A stretch of 64,000 nt of DNA, from NCBI GenBank assembly GCA_963682025.1, contig OY821519.1, forward strand, positions 68,517,525-68,581,524. Reading direction: 5' to 3'. This stretch comes from Cordilura impudica (Eukaryota > Arthropoda > Insecta > Diptera > Scathophagidae). The notes under the pieces were generated by a model. It made no database searches, was not told the DNA's origin, and saw nothing but the letters and a program-made list of their open reading frames with translations. The position numbers and the translations under genes are program-made. Of the stretch, positions 23,298 to 34,601 are shown piece by piece (position 1 is the first letter of the stretch; the number at the start of each line of letters is the position of its first letter).

Positions 23298-23836
23298 TAA
23301 CATATATTTCAAAAATTCATAACTGCACTGTATTCTTAATCGGACCGGTTTCTGGCATTTCAGCCTTCATCAGCGATTTATTGAACATTGTGATAATTGT
23401 TATGTTTTAATTGAATAGATTGTTTCTATATGAAAAATTTTTCTGCTTAGGGCGGCCGTGATGTTTTGAACCATGAACCTTCACATACACTCGTACTTGC
23501 ACTTTTTGGTCAGCGCTTTAACACACTCACCTAAAGTCAGGCCTATGAGCAGTGTGGTTGGATTCAGTTTTCGTACCATACAGCTTTTCTTTGTATTAAT
23601 TTCAGAAGATACAACTCTGTTCAAACAAACAATCGTTATTTTTGAATTTTGAATATTTTTTGCATTTATACTTCTAATTTCCACTATTCTCAGTTTTCGT
23701 AAGAGTTGTCATATGTGATGTACGGTTTTTGTACATACCTACATATGCACTTTACATATATTTGAGATGAATACAGTGCAGTTATGAATTTTTGAAATAT
23801 ATGCTTTCTTCTTCTTTACCACGCACCATTTAAACA
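23297..23836 (-). mobile_element. Element C, copy 2
   Basis: Nearly the same sequence as 10283-10712, extended at the right by a segment whose end is the inverse of the left end of copy 1 (GAATACAGTGCAGTTATGAA...). It carries the same tRNA-like and hammerhead-like motifs on the minus strand. A 67-codon minus frame at 23481-23684 crosses the tRNA-like part and is not considered a gene. Confidence 0.65.
23338..23378 (-). ncRNA. Hammerhead-ribozyme-like motif in element C, copy 2 (imperfect)
   Basis: Identical core, stems and A-A mismatch to 10344-10384. Confidence 0.5.
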
Positions 23837-23919
23837 AAATTAAAATTGCATATTAATTACAGTAGTAATTGCAATATGTCTGAAAAATGACGATAAATCT
23901 AACAAACTTAAAAGGTACA

Positions 23920-24235
23920 TTTTATTAGAAAAGTGATTTTATAAAAAAAACTTCGTTTCTTAAAAATATGCAAAAAGGCAGTACCTCTCATAAAAAGTAC
24001 CTTTTCAAAAAAGTATATTTTCTTGGAAAACAAATAAATTTTCTTAAAGAAGTTACTTTTTCTTAAAAAAACTACATTTTCTTAAATAGTATGTGTTCTA
24101 GAAAAAAAATTTTCTTAAAAAGTGACGCTTCCTAAAAAAAATATCATTACTTAAAAATTACCTTTTTTACCTTTTTAAAAAATTACCCTTTCTTAAAATG
24201 TACCTTTTATTAAAAAATTACATTTTCTTTAGATG
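23920..24235 (+). repeat. GTAC-centred short tandem array 8
   Basis: Same repeat type with more decayed units. Confidence 0.7.
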
Positions 24236-25322
24236 CCTAAAGAAGAATTTAAGTTATAATCGAATGTTACCGCTGATTCTTGCTAAAATTTTAAATCACA
24301 TTTGGTCTTTAAAAGTTTAACTAAACATCGAAATATATATTTATACGGCGATGGGTGTCCCGGTACGCTTAGGTGCCTTACTAGTTCTAAATATTACTAA
24401 AATACAAAGCTTTAATTTTAAACTTGTGATAAAATATAAACAACCTTTATTCTATTTTAATTATATAATTTATTCGACATCGTGATTGATAATGCGAAAT
24501 GTAACTCTAAAAATATATCCAATCTGCCAGTGTTCAATAACACACCCTGTAGGGTATCGAAAAGGAAACATAAAAGATACTTCCTATATTACATACATGT
24601 GCTAGCTGGCATCAATGAAATAGCGCATATACGAGTATATAAACTAATATTTCAAATACAAAAAATAAATGAAGCTGTAAAACTGAAATGAATAATGAAA
24701 GTGCATCCATGTTTAGATGGTTATGATGTGACCCGTCAACCATATTGTTTGCATATTGTAGTCATATTTATATTCGCAAACACCCATATAAATGTTTTAT
24801 ATTTACAATCATCGTCAGGGTATCGAAGCGGAATACAAACACATTCCTTCTAATAACAGTTTCGAAAGTGCTAATATTAATAAAAATAACAAACAACTGA
24901 TAAAGTTATTTACTGGCAATAATGGCAATAATTTTATTTAACAATTTTATAATCAAATAGAAATTTAACTCGCTAATATTTTACAAGTCATTGAGATATA
25001 AAATAAAATGTTAGTAGGTGAAATTACTCGTTGTACTCTTTTAATATTTGAAATTTCCCAAAATTCCTCCATCTCTTTTGATACATAAAAAATTTGACTT
25101 ATTTAACTCTTAGGCTCATTTTTTCACATTTCAGATATGTTTGGCCAGAATATTACACGTAACTTGAGGAAGCATTAAATACACAAAACTGTACTCCTTT
25201 AAGGCCAAAGCTTAGGGGATTTTGATTTCTTAAAAAAAAAATGAAATAATATATGTATATTTGTGAAAGGATTTTTATAATGGAAAGGGATATCCAAAAT
25301 ATTTTAAATTTTTAAAGCTGAA
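24236..25322. other. AT-rich intergenic DNA
   Basis: No gene, repeat terminus or RNA motif could be supported. A 69-codon frame at 24482 has no recognisable content. Confidence 0.5.
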
Positions 25323-25669
25323 TCTATAATATTAATAGGCTAGGCGATATCTTGTGATCGATGTTTTGTTCTGCTGTTTAACCATATTTTGACCAAACGT
25401 ATATCATTTTAAAAGTATTTCTTTTTAGCCGTTTTGCAGATTTACAGATTTTTAAATTTGTTTCTTTATTTTGAGTAAATTGCACATACATAAAATTACA
25501 CATATGCTATGTGTGTTTTATTAAATTTGTTAATCTGTTTGTTAATGAGTTTGTTATCTTCATTCACAATAGTAATAAACCATAAAAGTGTTGGTTTGTG
25601 AATTGGCTAAGTTGAAAAATAAAGCTGCCTAGAAATTGCACTTGAATTTCGAGCGTTGGAATCTGCTAG
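25323..25669 (+). mobile_element. Helitron-like element, family B, copy 3 (uninterrupted)
   Basis: Host A, then TCTATAATATTAATAGGC..., ending GAATCTGCTAG then host T. It is 347 bp long and the best copy in this window for defining the family. Confidence 0.75.
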
Positions 25670-26208
25670 TAATGCTTTAAAGCAAGATCCGGGAAACTTT
25701 TTTATCAAAGATAATTATCGTATCGGGATTTGTGGAAAAAATCACCAGCATAAAAAATTTGAAAATAAATCTGTAATGAATATGTGTGTTAATTTGATTT
25801 ACAGGAGACATTTCTATGGGGCTATATCAAAACCCTGTCGAATTCTAAAACTATCGAAAGTATTCTTCCCGTCATCAATAACAGCTTGACATGGAATTAC
25901 TCATATGTGCATATAACCACAGTAATATATTAAACTCTCATATTACCTAAAAGCGACGACCATCAAAAATTGGTTATCGTTTAAGGCAAAATGTAAGGCC
26001 AAACAATATATCGAAATATAAGATATTTGTGAAGGGATTTTTCGAAATCCGATGATATTAAAAACTTTATACTCACCAAATAGAGAAAATGGTTTTCTAC
26101 AATAAATGTAATTTTTTGAAATTCGAAATGTTCAAGTTCTTTAACAAAATTTTCTAAAATCTAAAATAGATTTGAAACAATATAGGATATTAATTTCGAA
26201 CAATTTTA
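25670..26208. other. Spacer between two Helitron-type elements
   Basis: AT-rich, nothing supported. Confidence 0.4.
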
Positions 26209-29200
26209 TCTATATATACAAAAATGAATCGTGGTTTGTTCGTCCGCTTAAAACTTGAAAACCACAGGACCAAAAAGGATACTTTCTTCTGCGAGTTTGT
26301 TTGTAACTGCCACGCGAAGGTTTAGGAAAAAAGAAAAAAACAAAAAGTCTTAACACGTGGCGCTGTACGCGGTTATTCCATTTTAACATCATATATATTG
26401 AGTACTATGAAAGGGAGAGCTTTGTAAATTTATGTGAGGCCATCTATTATTAATATGGATAGTCATACCGAAAATGGTCGGTATTGGATAAGTGGGCGTG
26501 GTACCTCGCATAAAAAATTAATTTTTAACATCATATATCTTGAGCACTGTTGTAGGGAGAGCTTTGCAATTTTTTATGAGGTCATCTGTTATTGCTGTGA
26601 GTTGCTGTAAGTAGCCATTGTAAAAATGAGTGGTATCGGAAAACTGGGCGTGGAACATATAAAACAAATTAATAACTCAATATCATAATAGGGAGAGCTG
26701 TGATACTTTATGTGACGTCATCTGTTATTAGTGTAAGTAGACCTAACGAAAATAGGCTGTATCGGATAAATGAGCAGAGTACATCCCTTGCAGGGTTCTG
26801 ATTAAAAAGATGCCATCCCATGATCACAGCATTGTCATAAAAGCAGACAAACGACCAGCAGGAACTCATAAACGACAACATAATGCAATTACAGTTAGTG
26901 ATATATCAATTGTTGTTTTTGGTGGAAATTTAGAATCGCGTGATATAGTCATAAAACGCCGAACGCGAATAAGTGAGACACATCGATCGTATGACACACT
27001 ATAATATCCGCTTATGTTCTGCCGTAGAGAAGACGGATATCACTTCAGTTACAACATGATAAACCCGGCCAATGGTTAGTGCAGAAAAACATTTTTCATT
27101 GTCACGCATATACATATTGACAACACATGGGGTCGAGACAAATATGAAGGTAAGTTCAATGAACTTTTACACATATCGAATGATAATTCGCCAAAACAGT
27201 GACAATCGCCTACTGAGATATCGACAATTGTTCCAACAATATGCTGTTGCTATGTAGTTAAGGTTGAGACAGAACGACTCAACTACATTTGATTCAATCA
27301 GGCTAAGTTGCGATCTGAAGAATATATTCACTTGCGAGGTGCCAATAGCGAAGCAGATATTACAGATGTTGGTCGTATCAAAATTTTGCCATCGACATAC
27401 ATTGGAAGCCCGAGACACATGCACGAGTACACCCAGGATGCGATGACTTACGTGCGAAATTGTGGACGGCCGGATTTGTTTATGCCGTTTACTTGCAATC
27501 CAAAATGGCCAGAGATTACGCAGTTATTGCATTCCGGTCAATCACCAAGCGATCGTCACGATGTTACAGCACGAGTGTTTAAACAGAAACTGAAATGCTT
27601 GATGGACTTCATTGTGAAAAAACGCGTATACGGTACTGTTCGATGCTGAATATATTCAGTTAAGCGGCAGCAAAGAAATTTGCCACACGCACACATTCTT
27701 CTTTGGATGGTGGATGAACTTACACCAGACCAAATTGATGACATCATTTCCGCAGAAATTCCTGATTCTGAGATAGATCCAGAGTTGCACGAAGTGGTGA
27801 AGACCAATATGCTCTACGCACCACTCGGTCAACACAAACCTACTTCGGTTGGTATGTGCGAAAATAAATGCACAAAACGCTATCCACCTGCTTTTATTTC
27901 GGAAACTCAAACTGGAAACGATGGATATCTACTTTATAGGCGTCGCTCACCAGTTGGCAATGGAAGAACATTCATAACTTCATTGAAAGAAGTGAATATC
28001 GTGGTTGACAACACATGAATCGTGCAATATTCGCCAATATTGTCTAAGGCATTTAAAACTGACATCAATGTTGAGTATTGCAGTTCAGTGAAATCGATTA
28101 TATGTTTGCGAAAGAAGCGATATGGGGGTTATAGGCGTTGAACGAGGGTGAAATCAGCAAGTTTCAAATGGGACGATATGTGAACTGCACTGAAGCACTT
28201 TGGAGAATCTTTTCTTTTGCAATTCATGAATGTCGTCCGACTGTTGTACATCTGGCAGTTCATTTGGAGAATGGAAAAATAGTGTATTTTAATGTAGAAA
28301 ACACAACACAGCGAGTGGAAAGACCACCAGCAACAACATTAACGAGTTTCTTTTCAATTTGCGCCAATGATCATTGAACATTGCTCTACTCGGATATTAC
28401 ACATGGAATGCATCGTCGAAGAAATGGCTACGCGGAAAGCAAGGCCAATCAGTAAATGGATATCCAGGCATATTTTCAACTGATGCGCTGGGATGAATGT
28501 ACATAATTCATCCAAAAAACGACGATTGCTTCTACCTTCGGTCGTCATGGTGTATGCAACTTTTCGAGAAGCATGTGAACAGGTACAATTGCTTAAACAT
28601 GATAGTCACTGGAATGCTATGTCTTCTTCGCCCGCCAATTGAGTTCGTACTCATTTCGCTATGACAATGTCGACATGTATTCGTTCAAACCCACGTCAAT
28701 TATGGGATACATACAAAGATGACATTGCAGAAGACATTTTGCATCGCTTTCGATAGAAACAGGGAATTTTGAATTACAAATGAACGATGACATCTACAAT
28801 GAAGCGTTAGTACTGATTGAAGATTTGTGTTAGATTATGAGTGGCAAACTATTGATTGAAAATCATTTGCCAGCCCCAAATCGTCAAACTGGAAGTGTAT
28901 TGAATCGTGAACATTGGCCAAAATTTTCTTAACTGCGACCGTTTGAGCGCGCGCGTAATTTTAGCAACAAAAAATATTGATGTCAATTATTTGAATTAGA
29001 CGATTCAGCATCAAAATCCTGGCGAATTGCACTCATACAAATCGATAGATCGCGTTGAAAACGAAGACGATGTCGTGAATTATCCAGTGAAATTCCTTAA
29101 CTCTTTGGATTTGCCTGGAATGCCGCCTTATCATTTGCGCCTTAAAGTTGGATCTGTCATCCTTATACTACGAAATCTTCGTCCCCTGAAACTATGCAAT

Positions 29201-29774
29201 GGAACCCGACTGATTGTGACGAAATTAATGAGTAATGTGATAGTGGCAAGGGAGAGGATGCATAATTCCGAGAATTTCCTGGACTTATACCGATTTGACG
29301 TTCCAGTTCAAACGTGTTCAGTTCCCAGTGAAACTTTCATTTGCCTTGACAATGGACAAACAAGGACAGTCCCTGGAAGTGTGCGGCATAAATCTGGAAA
29401 TGTCATGCTTTTCACACAGCCAGCTATATGTTGCGTGTTACTAAGTCGGGAAACCATCCTCACTACTCATACGCTCCACAGCAGGAAACAAAAAATTTTG
29501 TGTATCGCGCAGCATTAAATTGATTACAACCATTGTTCTATTCTTTTTTAATTAATACTCGATTTTGTTCTATTTTCGCCAAATGTTGGACCGTCGGGTC
29601 AGTTATCCATATAATTAAAAGATATTGAATTCAACTGAATTCGAAAAGTGTTTTATTGAAATTGTGTTATTGCGTCATCTGCTAACGGTCGATAATTTTC
29701 GATTAAAAAAAATTTTAAATTAATTCAATCAAGTAATCTCTTTTGGACAAAACGAAGTTTACCGGGTCAGCTAG
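26209..29774 (+). mobile_element. Helitron with both termini, coding region decayed
   Basis: Host A, then TCTATATATACAAAAATG at the 5' end. The 3' end reads GACAAAACGAAGTTTACCGG, then GTCAGCTAG and host T. AAACGAAGTTT forms the expected subterminal hairpin. TC at the start, CTAG at the end, a hairpin and A/T target are the Helitron hallmarks. The first 600 bp hold three diverged copies of a leader repeat (ATCATATATnTTGAGTACT). The Rep/helicase coding remnant follows. Confidence 0.85.
26810..29519 (+). pseudogene. Helitron Rep/PIF1-helicase protein, broken
   Basis: Successive plus-strand pieces follow the RepHel protein order: IVIKADKRPAGTHKRQHNAI (about 26830), SETHRSYDTL (about 26970), PRHMHEYTQDAMTYVRNCGR (about 27410), DLFMPFTCNPKWPEI (about 27475-27520), then LPHAHILLW (about 27680-27705). 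The H-A-H is the HUH nickase metal-binding pair. Helicase parts are largely lost. LPGMPPYHLRLKVGSVILIL and NGTRLIVTKL (about 29110-29230) are the PIF1-type C-terminal block, with SQLYVAC near 29420. Stops and frameshifts occur throughout, including TGA or TAA near 27257, 27650 and 28016. Replicative rolling-circle transposition by this copy is not expected. Confidence 0.85.
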
Positions 29775-30185
29775 TAATTCATAAAATGAAAATACTTGAC
29801 ATTAAAATATTTTCGAATTACAAAAATATGAAAATGTTATTGTAGTAAATAAATTCTTTTCAAAAAATGAATCGGTTTTATTTTATTCTTTTATGAGAAA
29901 GATAATTTTCTGCGAATTGCAATCTATTAATGGATGTAAAACAATTAATATGAAGTATAGTTTCCCTTATGAATTCATTTCCAAATTTTAGGTTCGATTA
30001 TGCGATTATGCCATTTTCCTGTGAAACGTGTTTTAACACTTAAATGAATATTTCTAGATGGAATTATGGCCCGTCCGAACACTCAAGTTAATTTTTGCGG
30101 TGCAACCTATATATTAATATAAAAACTGTATTACCATTTTAGTTATAGATCTCATATAAAGTACCTTAAATAAGTCTAAACTATA
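29775..30185. other. AT-rich spacer
   Basis: Nothing supported. Confidence 0.4.
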
Positions 30186-30740
30186 TACTAATATAATAAA
30201 GAGGTAATGTGTGTTTGTTTGTTTGTTTGTAGGAGGTAATCTTCGTGATTACTCACCTGATCTTCCTGAAATTTTCACACAGTCTTACTGCAGTATGGAA
30301 AGTGCTACAGGCTATAATTATACTATATACCACTATGTGGTTTGGGTATAATGACTTTGGGTATAATGACTTTGCACTGATTCTTCTCAAATTTTGATTG
30401 TATATATTTTTGCAAAATAAAAGAGACTTTACCAAACATAGTCAGGATCGGTCCATTTTTGGACCTAGTCCCCATATAGATATAGCATCCGATATGAACT
30501 TTTTCATATCTTCAGTCAAAAAAATTAATAAAAAACCCACTCAAATTTGGTTTTTGCTTATTTCCAATGTCCAGTTAGTTGGGCCTAAGAGATAGGGTTT
30601 CTAAACGCATGGTATAGGGTATCGTATAGTCGGTCTAGACCGACTATAATTTTCTTACTTGTTTTTTTTAAAATATTTTTAATGGACATGGCACCTCCCA
30701 TACTGAGTAAATTTTTAATATCATATATAATGAGTACTAT
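30186..30740 (+). repeat. Helitron-like leader fragment (family E) with nested family A copy 3
   Basis: Starts TACTAATATAATAAAGAGGT followed by a TTTG run. It resumes after the A insertion with GGACATGGCACCTCCCATAC and ATCATATATAATGAGTACT. The latter words match the leader repeats of the Helitron at 26386-26785 and the segment at 32700-33010. Family A copy 3 occupies 30319-30665 in reverse orientation. Confidence 0.5.
30319..30665 (-). repeat. Dispersed repeat family A, copy 3 (internally deleted)
   Basis: Runs from ATACCACTATGTGG to the perfect 24-bp palindrome at 30625-30648. A short direct duplication of TTTGGGTATAATGACTTTG sits at its left end. Confidence 0.75.
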
Positions 30741-31176
30741 CCCTATAATCAAATCGGTAGTCGACTACAAAAAAAAAACACACTTCTAGTTAACTTTTAT
30801 GAACTAACTATAAGCTAACTACAATGTAATGCAGACCTTCCCCAAAAATAGAAGCATGCATATTGTGTGCTTTCCCTAAATAGAAGCTTGCATATTTGTT
30901 GGCATTTGTTCAGTGACTTTTTCACTTGTTTCTGACATTTTCGTTACAAAAATCAGTGTTCGTGCGTGCAGTTAGAAAGGTTAAAGTAAAATATTTATTA
31001 AATTTTAATTATTAAAACTAAAATGAGTGGCACAAGTAAGAGAAATTTAAGAAGGCTATTTAGAAAAGAAAGAGAAATTTATTCAAATAAACTAATTTCA
31101 AATAATGTAGTTGAAGCCACTGGCTCCTTTGCCGATTTACAGTGTCAAAGTGAAATTCGCACTGAAAATATTAGTA

Positions 31177-32091
31177 AAGGGTGATCCATTTCGTGGTTCC
31201 CTACATTTTTAAAGAAAAAAAAAACAGAAAGTTCAAATTTAATGTGGAATGTTTATTATCATTTGAAAGAACATTCTTTGGCATTTATTTTTTGAAGATT
31301 ATGTCTATCAAATGTTGGCCGCGGCTACGTCTCAGATGGTCCATCCATTGAGTCCAATTTTCGATGACTCGTTCGAGCATTTCGACTGGTAACTGGCGAA
31401 TGACACGCGTGATGTTTTGCTCCAAGGCCTGAATCGAAGCGGGATTGTCCGCATAAACTTTAGACTTTACATATCCCCACAGGAAAAAGTCTAACGGTGT
31501 AATATCACACGATCTTGGTGGCTAATCGACCGGCCCAAAACGTGAAATTATCTGCTCACCGAAGTGTTCTCTCAATAAATCCATTGATTGATGCGCTGTG
31601 TGGGAAGTGGCGCCGTCTTGTTGAAAACAAATGTCGCCGAGATCACGAGCTTCAATTTCAGGCATCAAATAGTCGGTTATCATGGCACGATAACGGTCGC
31701 CATTGACGGTTACGTTCTCACCGGCATCGTGTACACTCTCAGTTACGGCCGTTATATTTTCTTTCTTTCGTACTGGGCGTGATCTATTCGGTCGAATATA
31801 ATCCAACAATGAATGCTGGGTCTCAAGATGGGTGATGGTGTTGCGAATAGTACGCTCAGTAGGCCGATTATGTTGACCATAAGTTGAGCGAAGTGCACGA
31901 AACACATTCTTCACAGAATGTGAATTTTCGTAATAAAGTTGAACGATTTGTAAACGTTGTTCAGGCGTAAGTCTTTCCATGATGAAATGCCAAACAATAG
32001 TAAACAAAAATAACATGACAGCATGACACGACTCACACGTAATCTGTCAAAAAAAGCTATTGAAAAAAGTATCTCTACTTGGATCACCCGT
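31177..32091 (-). mobile_element. Mariner-like element, non-autonomous, inserted in a host exon
   Basis: TA target duplicated at 31175-31176 and 32092-32093. The left end is AAGGGTGATCCATTTCGTGG; the right end, read inward, is ACGGGTGATCCAAGTAGAGA, continuing into TTTTTTCAATAGC. At 915 bp it is shorter than an autonomous mariner (about 1.3 kb) because the transposase has lost its middle. Confidence 0.85.
31285..31980 (-). pseudogene. Mariner transposase, internally deleted
   Basis: Minus strand from ATG at 31980 (MERLTPEQRLQIVQLYYENS), a helix-turn-helix start with a second helix region PTERTIRNTITHLETQHSLL. After VTESVHD the frame jumps to AGENVTVNGDRYRAMITDYL, so roughly half the protein, including the first catalytic aspartate, is missing. 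The second aspartate survives in CFQQDGATSHTA. Near 31522 a TAG replaces the Trp codon of the conserved WPPRSCDITPLDFFLWG block; the rest follows in frame to a stop at 31285. The block keeps its final catalytic Asp. It cannot be active but could be mobilised in trans. Confidence 0.85.
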
Positions 32092-32699
32092 TATTACCAA
32101 TATTTTAGAAGGAGAAACTGTAATAAAAAAAACATCGGTGATTGGTACTTTAAAAATAGGCCATCTCGCAAGTGTTTCAAAGAGTTGTTAAGTATTTACT
32201 TTAGTTGAAGAAAACTTAGGTTTCAAAGCAGTTCCTCAATGTAAGTATTAACTAAAAATGTACATAATTTGCTCTAATAAATAATGATTTTACAGATGTC
32301 AAGGACGCAGGTCACTGCGAAGGTTGTTCCAACCTCAAACAACTGTTTAGAGAAAGATGTAAGGAAATAAACAGTAAGATATTCTAAAAGTAAAATATGC
32401 ACAAAGTTTAAATTAATTAGTATTTATATAATTTTCAGATACTATACAAAGGCTTCAAGGTAACATACTTTTTGCAACACATTTTGCTAGTTTTACCTAC
32501 TAATTTCACCTTGCTTATTCCTTAACATATTTAATTACAGAAATTATAGTCAAGCAAAATGATGTTATAATGAAGTCCCTGGCTGTGCAGAAAGTTTTGA
32601 CTGAAAGTGTTCTGCACCAAGAAGTAACAACACAATTAGTGAGTACAATCATGAACTTTATATAGGTTTTCAAAATTTTATTTCACAAATTTTATACCT

Positions 32700-33010
32700 C
32701 CCTAATATACTAATAGATATTAATATATGTGATCTTCTCCGAGAACAGGAACCTAGTGTGTGAAAATTAAGTTTCTACACCCAGAGGAGTGGGCGTAATA
32801 CCTCCCATATAAAGTAATTTCTCAATATCATATATCTCGAGTACTAGAACAGAGACAGCTTTCTAAATTTATCAAAGTTCATCTATTATTAACGTGAGTA
32901 GTCAAACGAAAAATGGGCGAGATCGGAGAAAGGGGTGTAACAGCCCCCATGCAAAGTAAATAATAAATGTCATATATCTGGAGTACGGTAATAATGAGAA
33001 CCTTGGGACT
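32700..33010 (+). repeat. Helitron-like leader fragment (family E), second copy
   Basis: Contains GGGCGTAATACCTCCCATAT and CAATATCATATATCTCGAGTACT-type words in the same orientation as 30664-30740 and 26386-26785. No terminus was resolved. Confidence 0.45.
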
Positions 33011-33152
33011 TTGCGAATCAACTTAAACATGCAAAGGCCCGCATGACTTTTTTTTTTTAAAGAAAAACAGTTTTTTTAATAAAAAAAAAATGTGCATATG
33101 TAGTAAATATTAGGGCTAAAAAAAAAAACTATATGAGTCCGATCACAGGGGA

Positions 33153-33494
33153 GATGTGTAAACATCTAATAATTAAAGATTTTTTTAAGTTGGAAGTACT
33201 TGTGCTCTCAGTATATTTTTTTTTTCAATTTAGAGTTGTTATACATTTAACATAGTTAAATTAGCTGTTATACTTCTATATTGTTATATTTGTGATTGTG
33301 TTATACTTTTTGGTTGTTGAATTAGTTTATATTGTGAAATATGTAACGTTGTTATACTTGAGGGTTGTTGTATTAGCTGCAATAACCTTCACACCAATAC
33401 ACTCATACCTCACAACGTTTTAGTCTTACTCTGTTTTTGTAATTGTATTGTGAAATAGATTTGTACCCCCTGAGCTTATAGATGTTTACACATC
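33153..33494. mobile_element. Family D inverted-repeat element, copy 1
   Basis: The ends are inverted: GATGTGTAAACATCTA on the left and TAGATGTTTACACATC on the right. The interior matches 43655-43975. Non-coding. The word GAGTCCGATCACA precedes both copies, so the true left end may be a little further out (about 33131). Confidence 0.6.
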
Positions 33495-33770
33495 AAAAAA
33501 TTTCTGGTCATCTTGGAATAAAAACCTCACCCACAAAAACTATTTTTTTAAGTCTTCCAAAAAATTTAAATATTTTAGTAGTAAAGTAAAAAAAATGTTG
33601 ATTAATTGTTAAAAGTCATAAACTCCAAAAGTAACGTGCTCGATGTTTTGCATAATGGATAAATGTCCTATACTACTTTATTACCACGTTCTGAGTATAC
33701 GAAATTACATGACGTTTTTAAATGTCGTCCATTCTGCTTCCTAAATATTTACGCATATTTAAAATAGAAC
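33495..33770. other. AT-rich spacer
   Basis: Nothing supported. Confidence 0.4.
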
Positions 33771-34029
33771 AAATAAGAAAATTATGGTCGGTCTAGACCG
33801 ACTATATGATACCCTATACCATGCGTTTAGAGACAATATCTCATAGGCCCAACTAACTGGACATAGAAAATAAGTATAAACCAAATTTGAGTGGGATTTT
33901 TATTAATTTTTTTGGCTGCAGATATGAAAAAGTTCATATCGGATGCTATGTCTATATAGGACTAGGCCCAAAAATGGACCAATCCTGACTATGTTTGGTA
34001 AAGTCTCTTGTATTTTGCAAAAATATATA
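33771..34029 (+). repeat. Dispersed repeat family A, copy 4, left half
   Basis: Begins AAATAAGAAAATTATGGTCG with a near-palindrome (33785-33808). It runs to TTTTGCAAAAATATATA, where the errantivirus is inserted. The copy resumes at 42557. Confidence 0.8.
34026..34029. other. Target-site duplication TATA (left)
   Basis: Matches 42553-42556 on the other side of the provirus. Confidence 0.85.
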
Positions 34030-34557
34030 AGTTAACAAACAAAACATTTTGTTTAGTTAATTCTAAATACTCCCTCCCATTCTCTTTAATTTCTCATGTT
34101 TGCTGTGTTCGCTTTGTTAATCAATTTGTTTAAGTTCAATAAATTATGTTGTGGCTCAAATTGCATTGTGTGTCGCAGCTATAGAATATTTTGTCACAAG
34201 CCAATCGATAATATGCTTTGTGGGCGAAAGAACAAAATTCAATGTAAACAATAATTGTTGCGTCTCATATTGCATTATGTGTCGCAACAGTACTCTGTTC
34301 TTTCGATTGGTAAACTAGGTCATTAATGCAGACGATAAAATGTTTAACTTATTATTTTTAACAAAAAGTCCCAAAAATTGTCAAGTGGGCAATAAACTAT
34401 TGAGAAAGACCCAATGTTGTCAAATGGGCATTAATTATTGTATTCCATAGTTTTAAGTTTAAATAAGAAAAACAATTCAATAAAGAAAGCAGTTGATTAG
34501 TAACAATCACACAAAACACATCATGTTTCATTTATGAAATATAAAAAGGAAATAACT
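34030..34557 (+). repeat. 5' LTR of the errantivirus
   Basis: 528 bp from AGTTAACAAAC to AAATAACT. Contains AATAAA at 34479-34484. Begins and ends with the short inverted pair AGTTA/TAACT. Its sequence agrees with the 3' LTR over the full length as far as I can read. Confidence 0.95.
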
Positions 34558-34567
34558 GGCGCCCAAC
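34557..34567 (+). promoter_or_regulatory. Primer-binding site, tRNA-Lys type
   Basis: TGGCGCCCAAC, sharing its first T with the LTR end, is complementary to the 3' end of fly tRNA-Lys(CUU), the primer used by Drosophila gypsy. Confidence 0.85.
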
Positions 34568-34601
34568 AAAAAAAACTGACAGATTACCTAATCCTTAAAA
34601 A

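Larger units (their letters stand above)
31023..32638 (+). pseudogene. Four-exon gene of unknown function, disrupted by a mariner and a stop codon
   Basis: ATG at 31023. If the mariner (31177-32091) and one copy of its TA duplication are ignored, exon 1 (31023-31176 plus 32094-32240) stays in frame across the insertion point. A TAA at 32189-32191 is the only stop, and the same frame continues to the donor GTAAGT at 32241. Exon 2 (32296-32373), exon 3 (32439-32459) and exon 4 (32541-32638) all have AG acceptors and GT donors, and every junction keeps phase. Exon 2 is Cys-rich (GHCEGCSNLKQLFRERCKE); exons 3-4 look helical (LQEIIVKQNDVIMKSLAVQK). No family was recognised. After the donor at 32639 no further exon is visible before repeats begin at about 32700. 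The phase-consistent small introns argue for a real host gene or a duplicate of one, now inactive. Confidence 0.65.

Noticed and set aside
30186..33010. Gene fragment captured by a single Helitron, with family E sequence on both sides
   Set aside because: Both flanks are the leader part of family E in the same orientation, so they look like two separate copies around the gene and not the two ends of one element. No 3' terminus was found.
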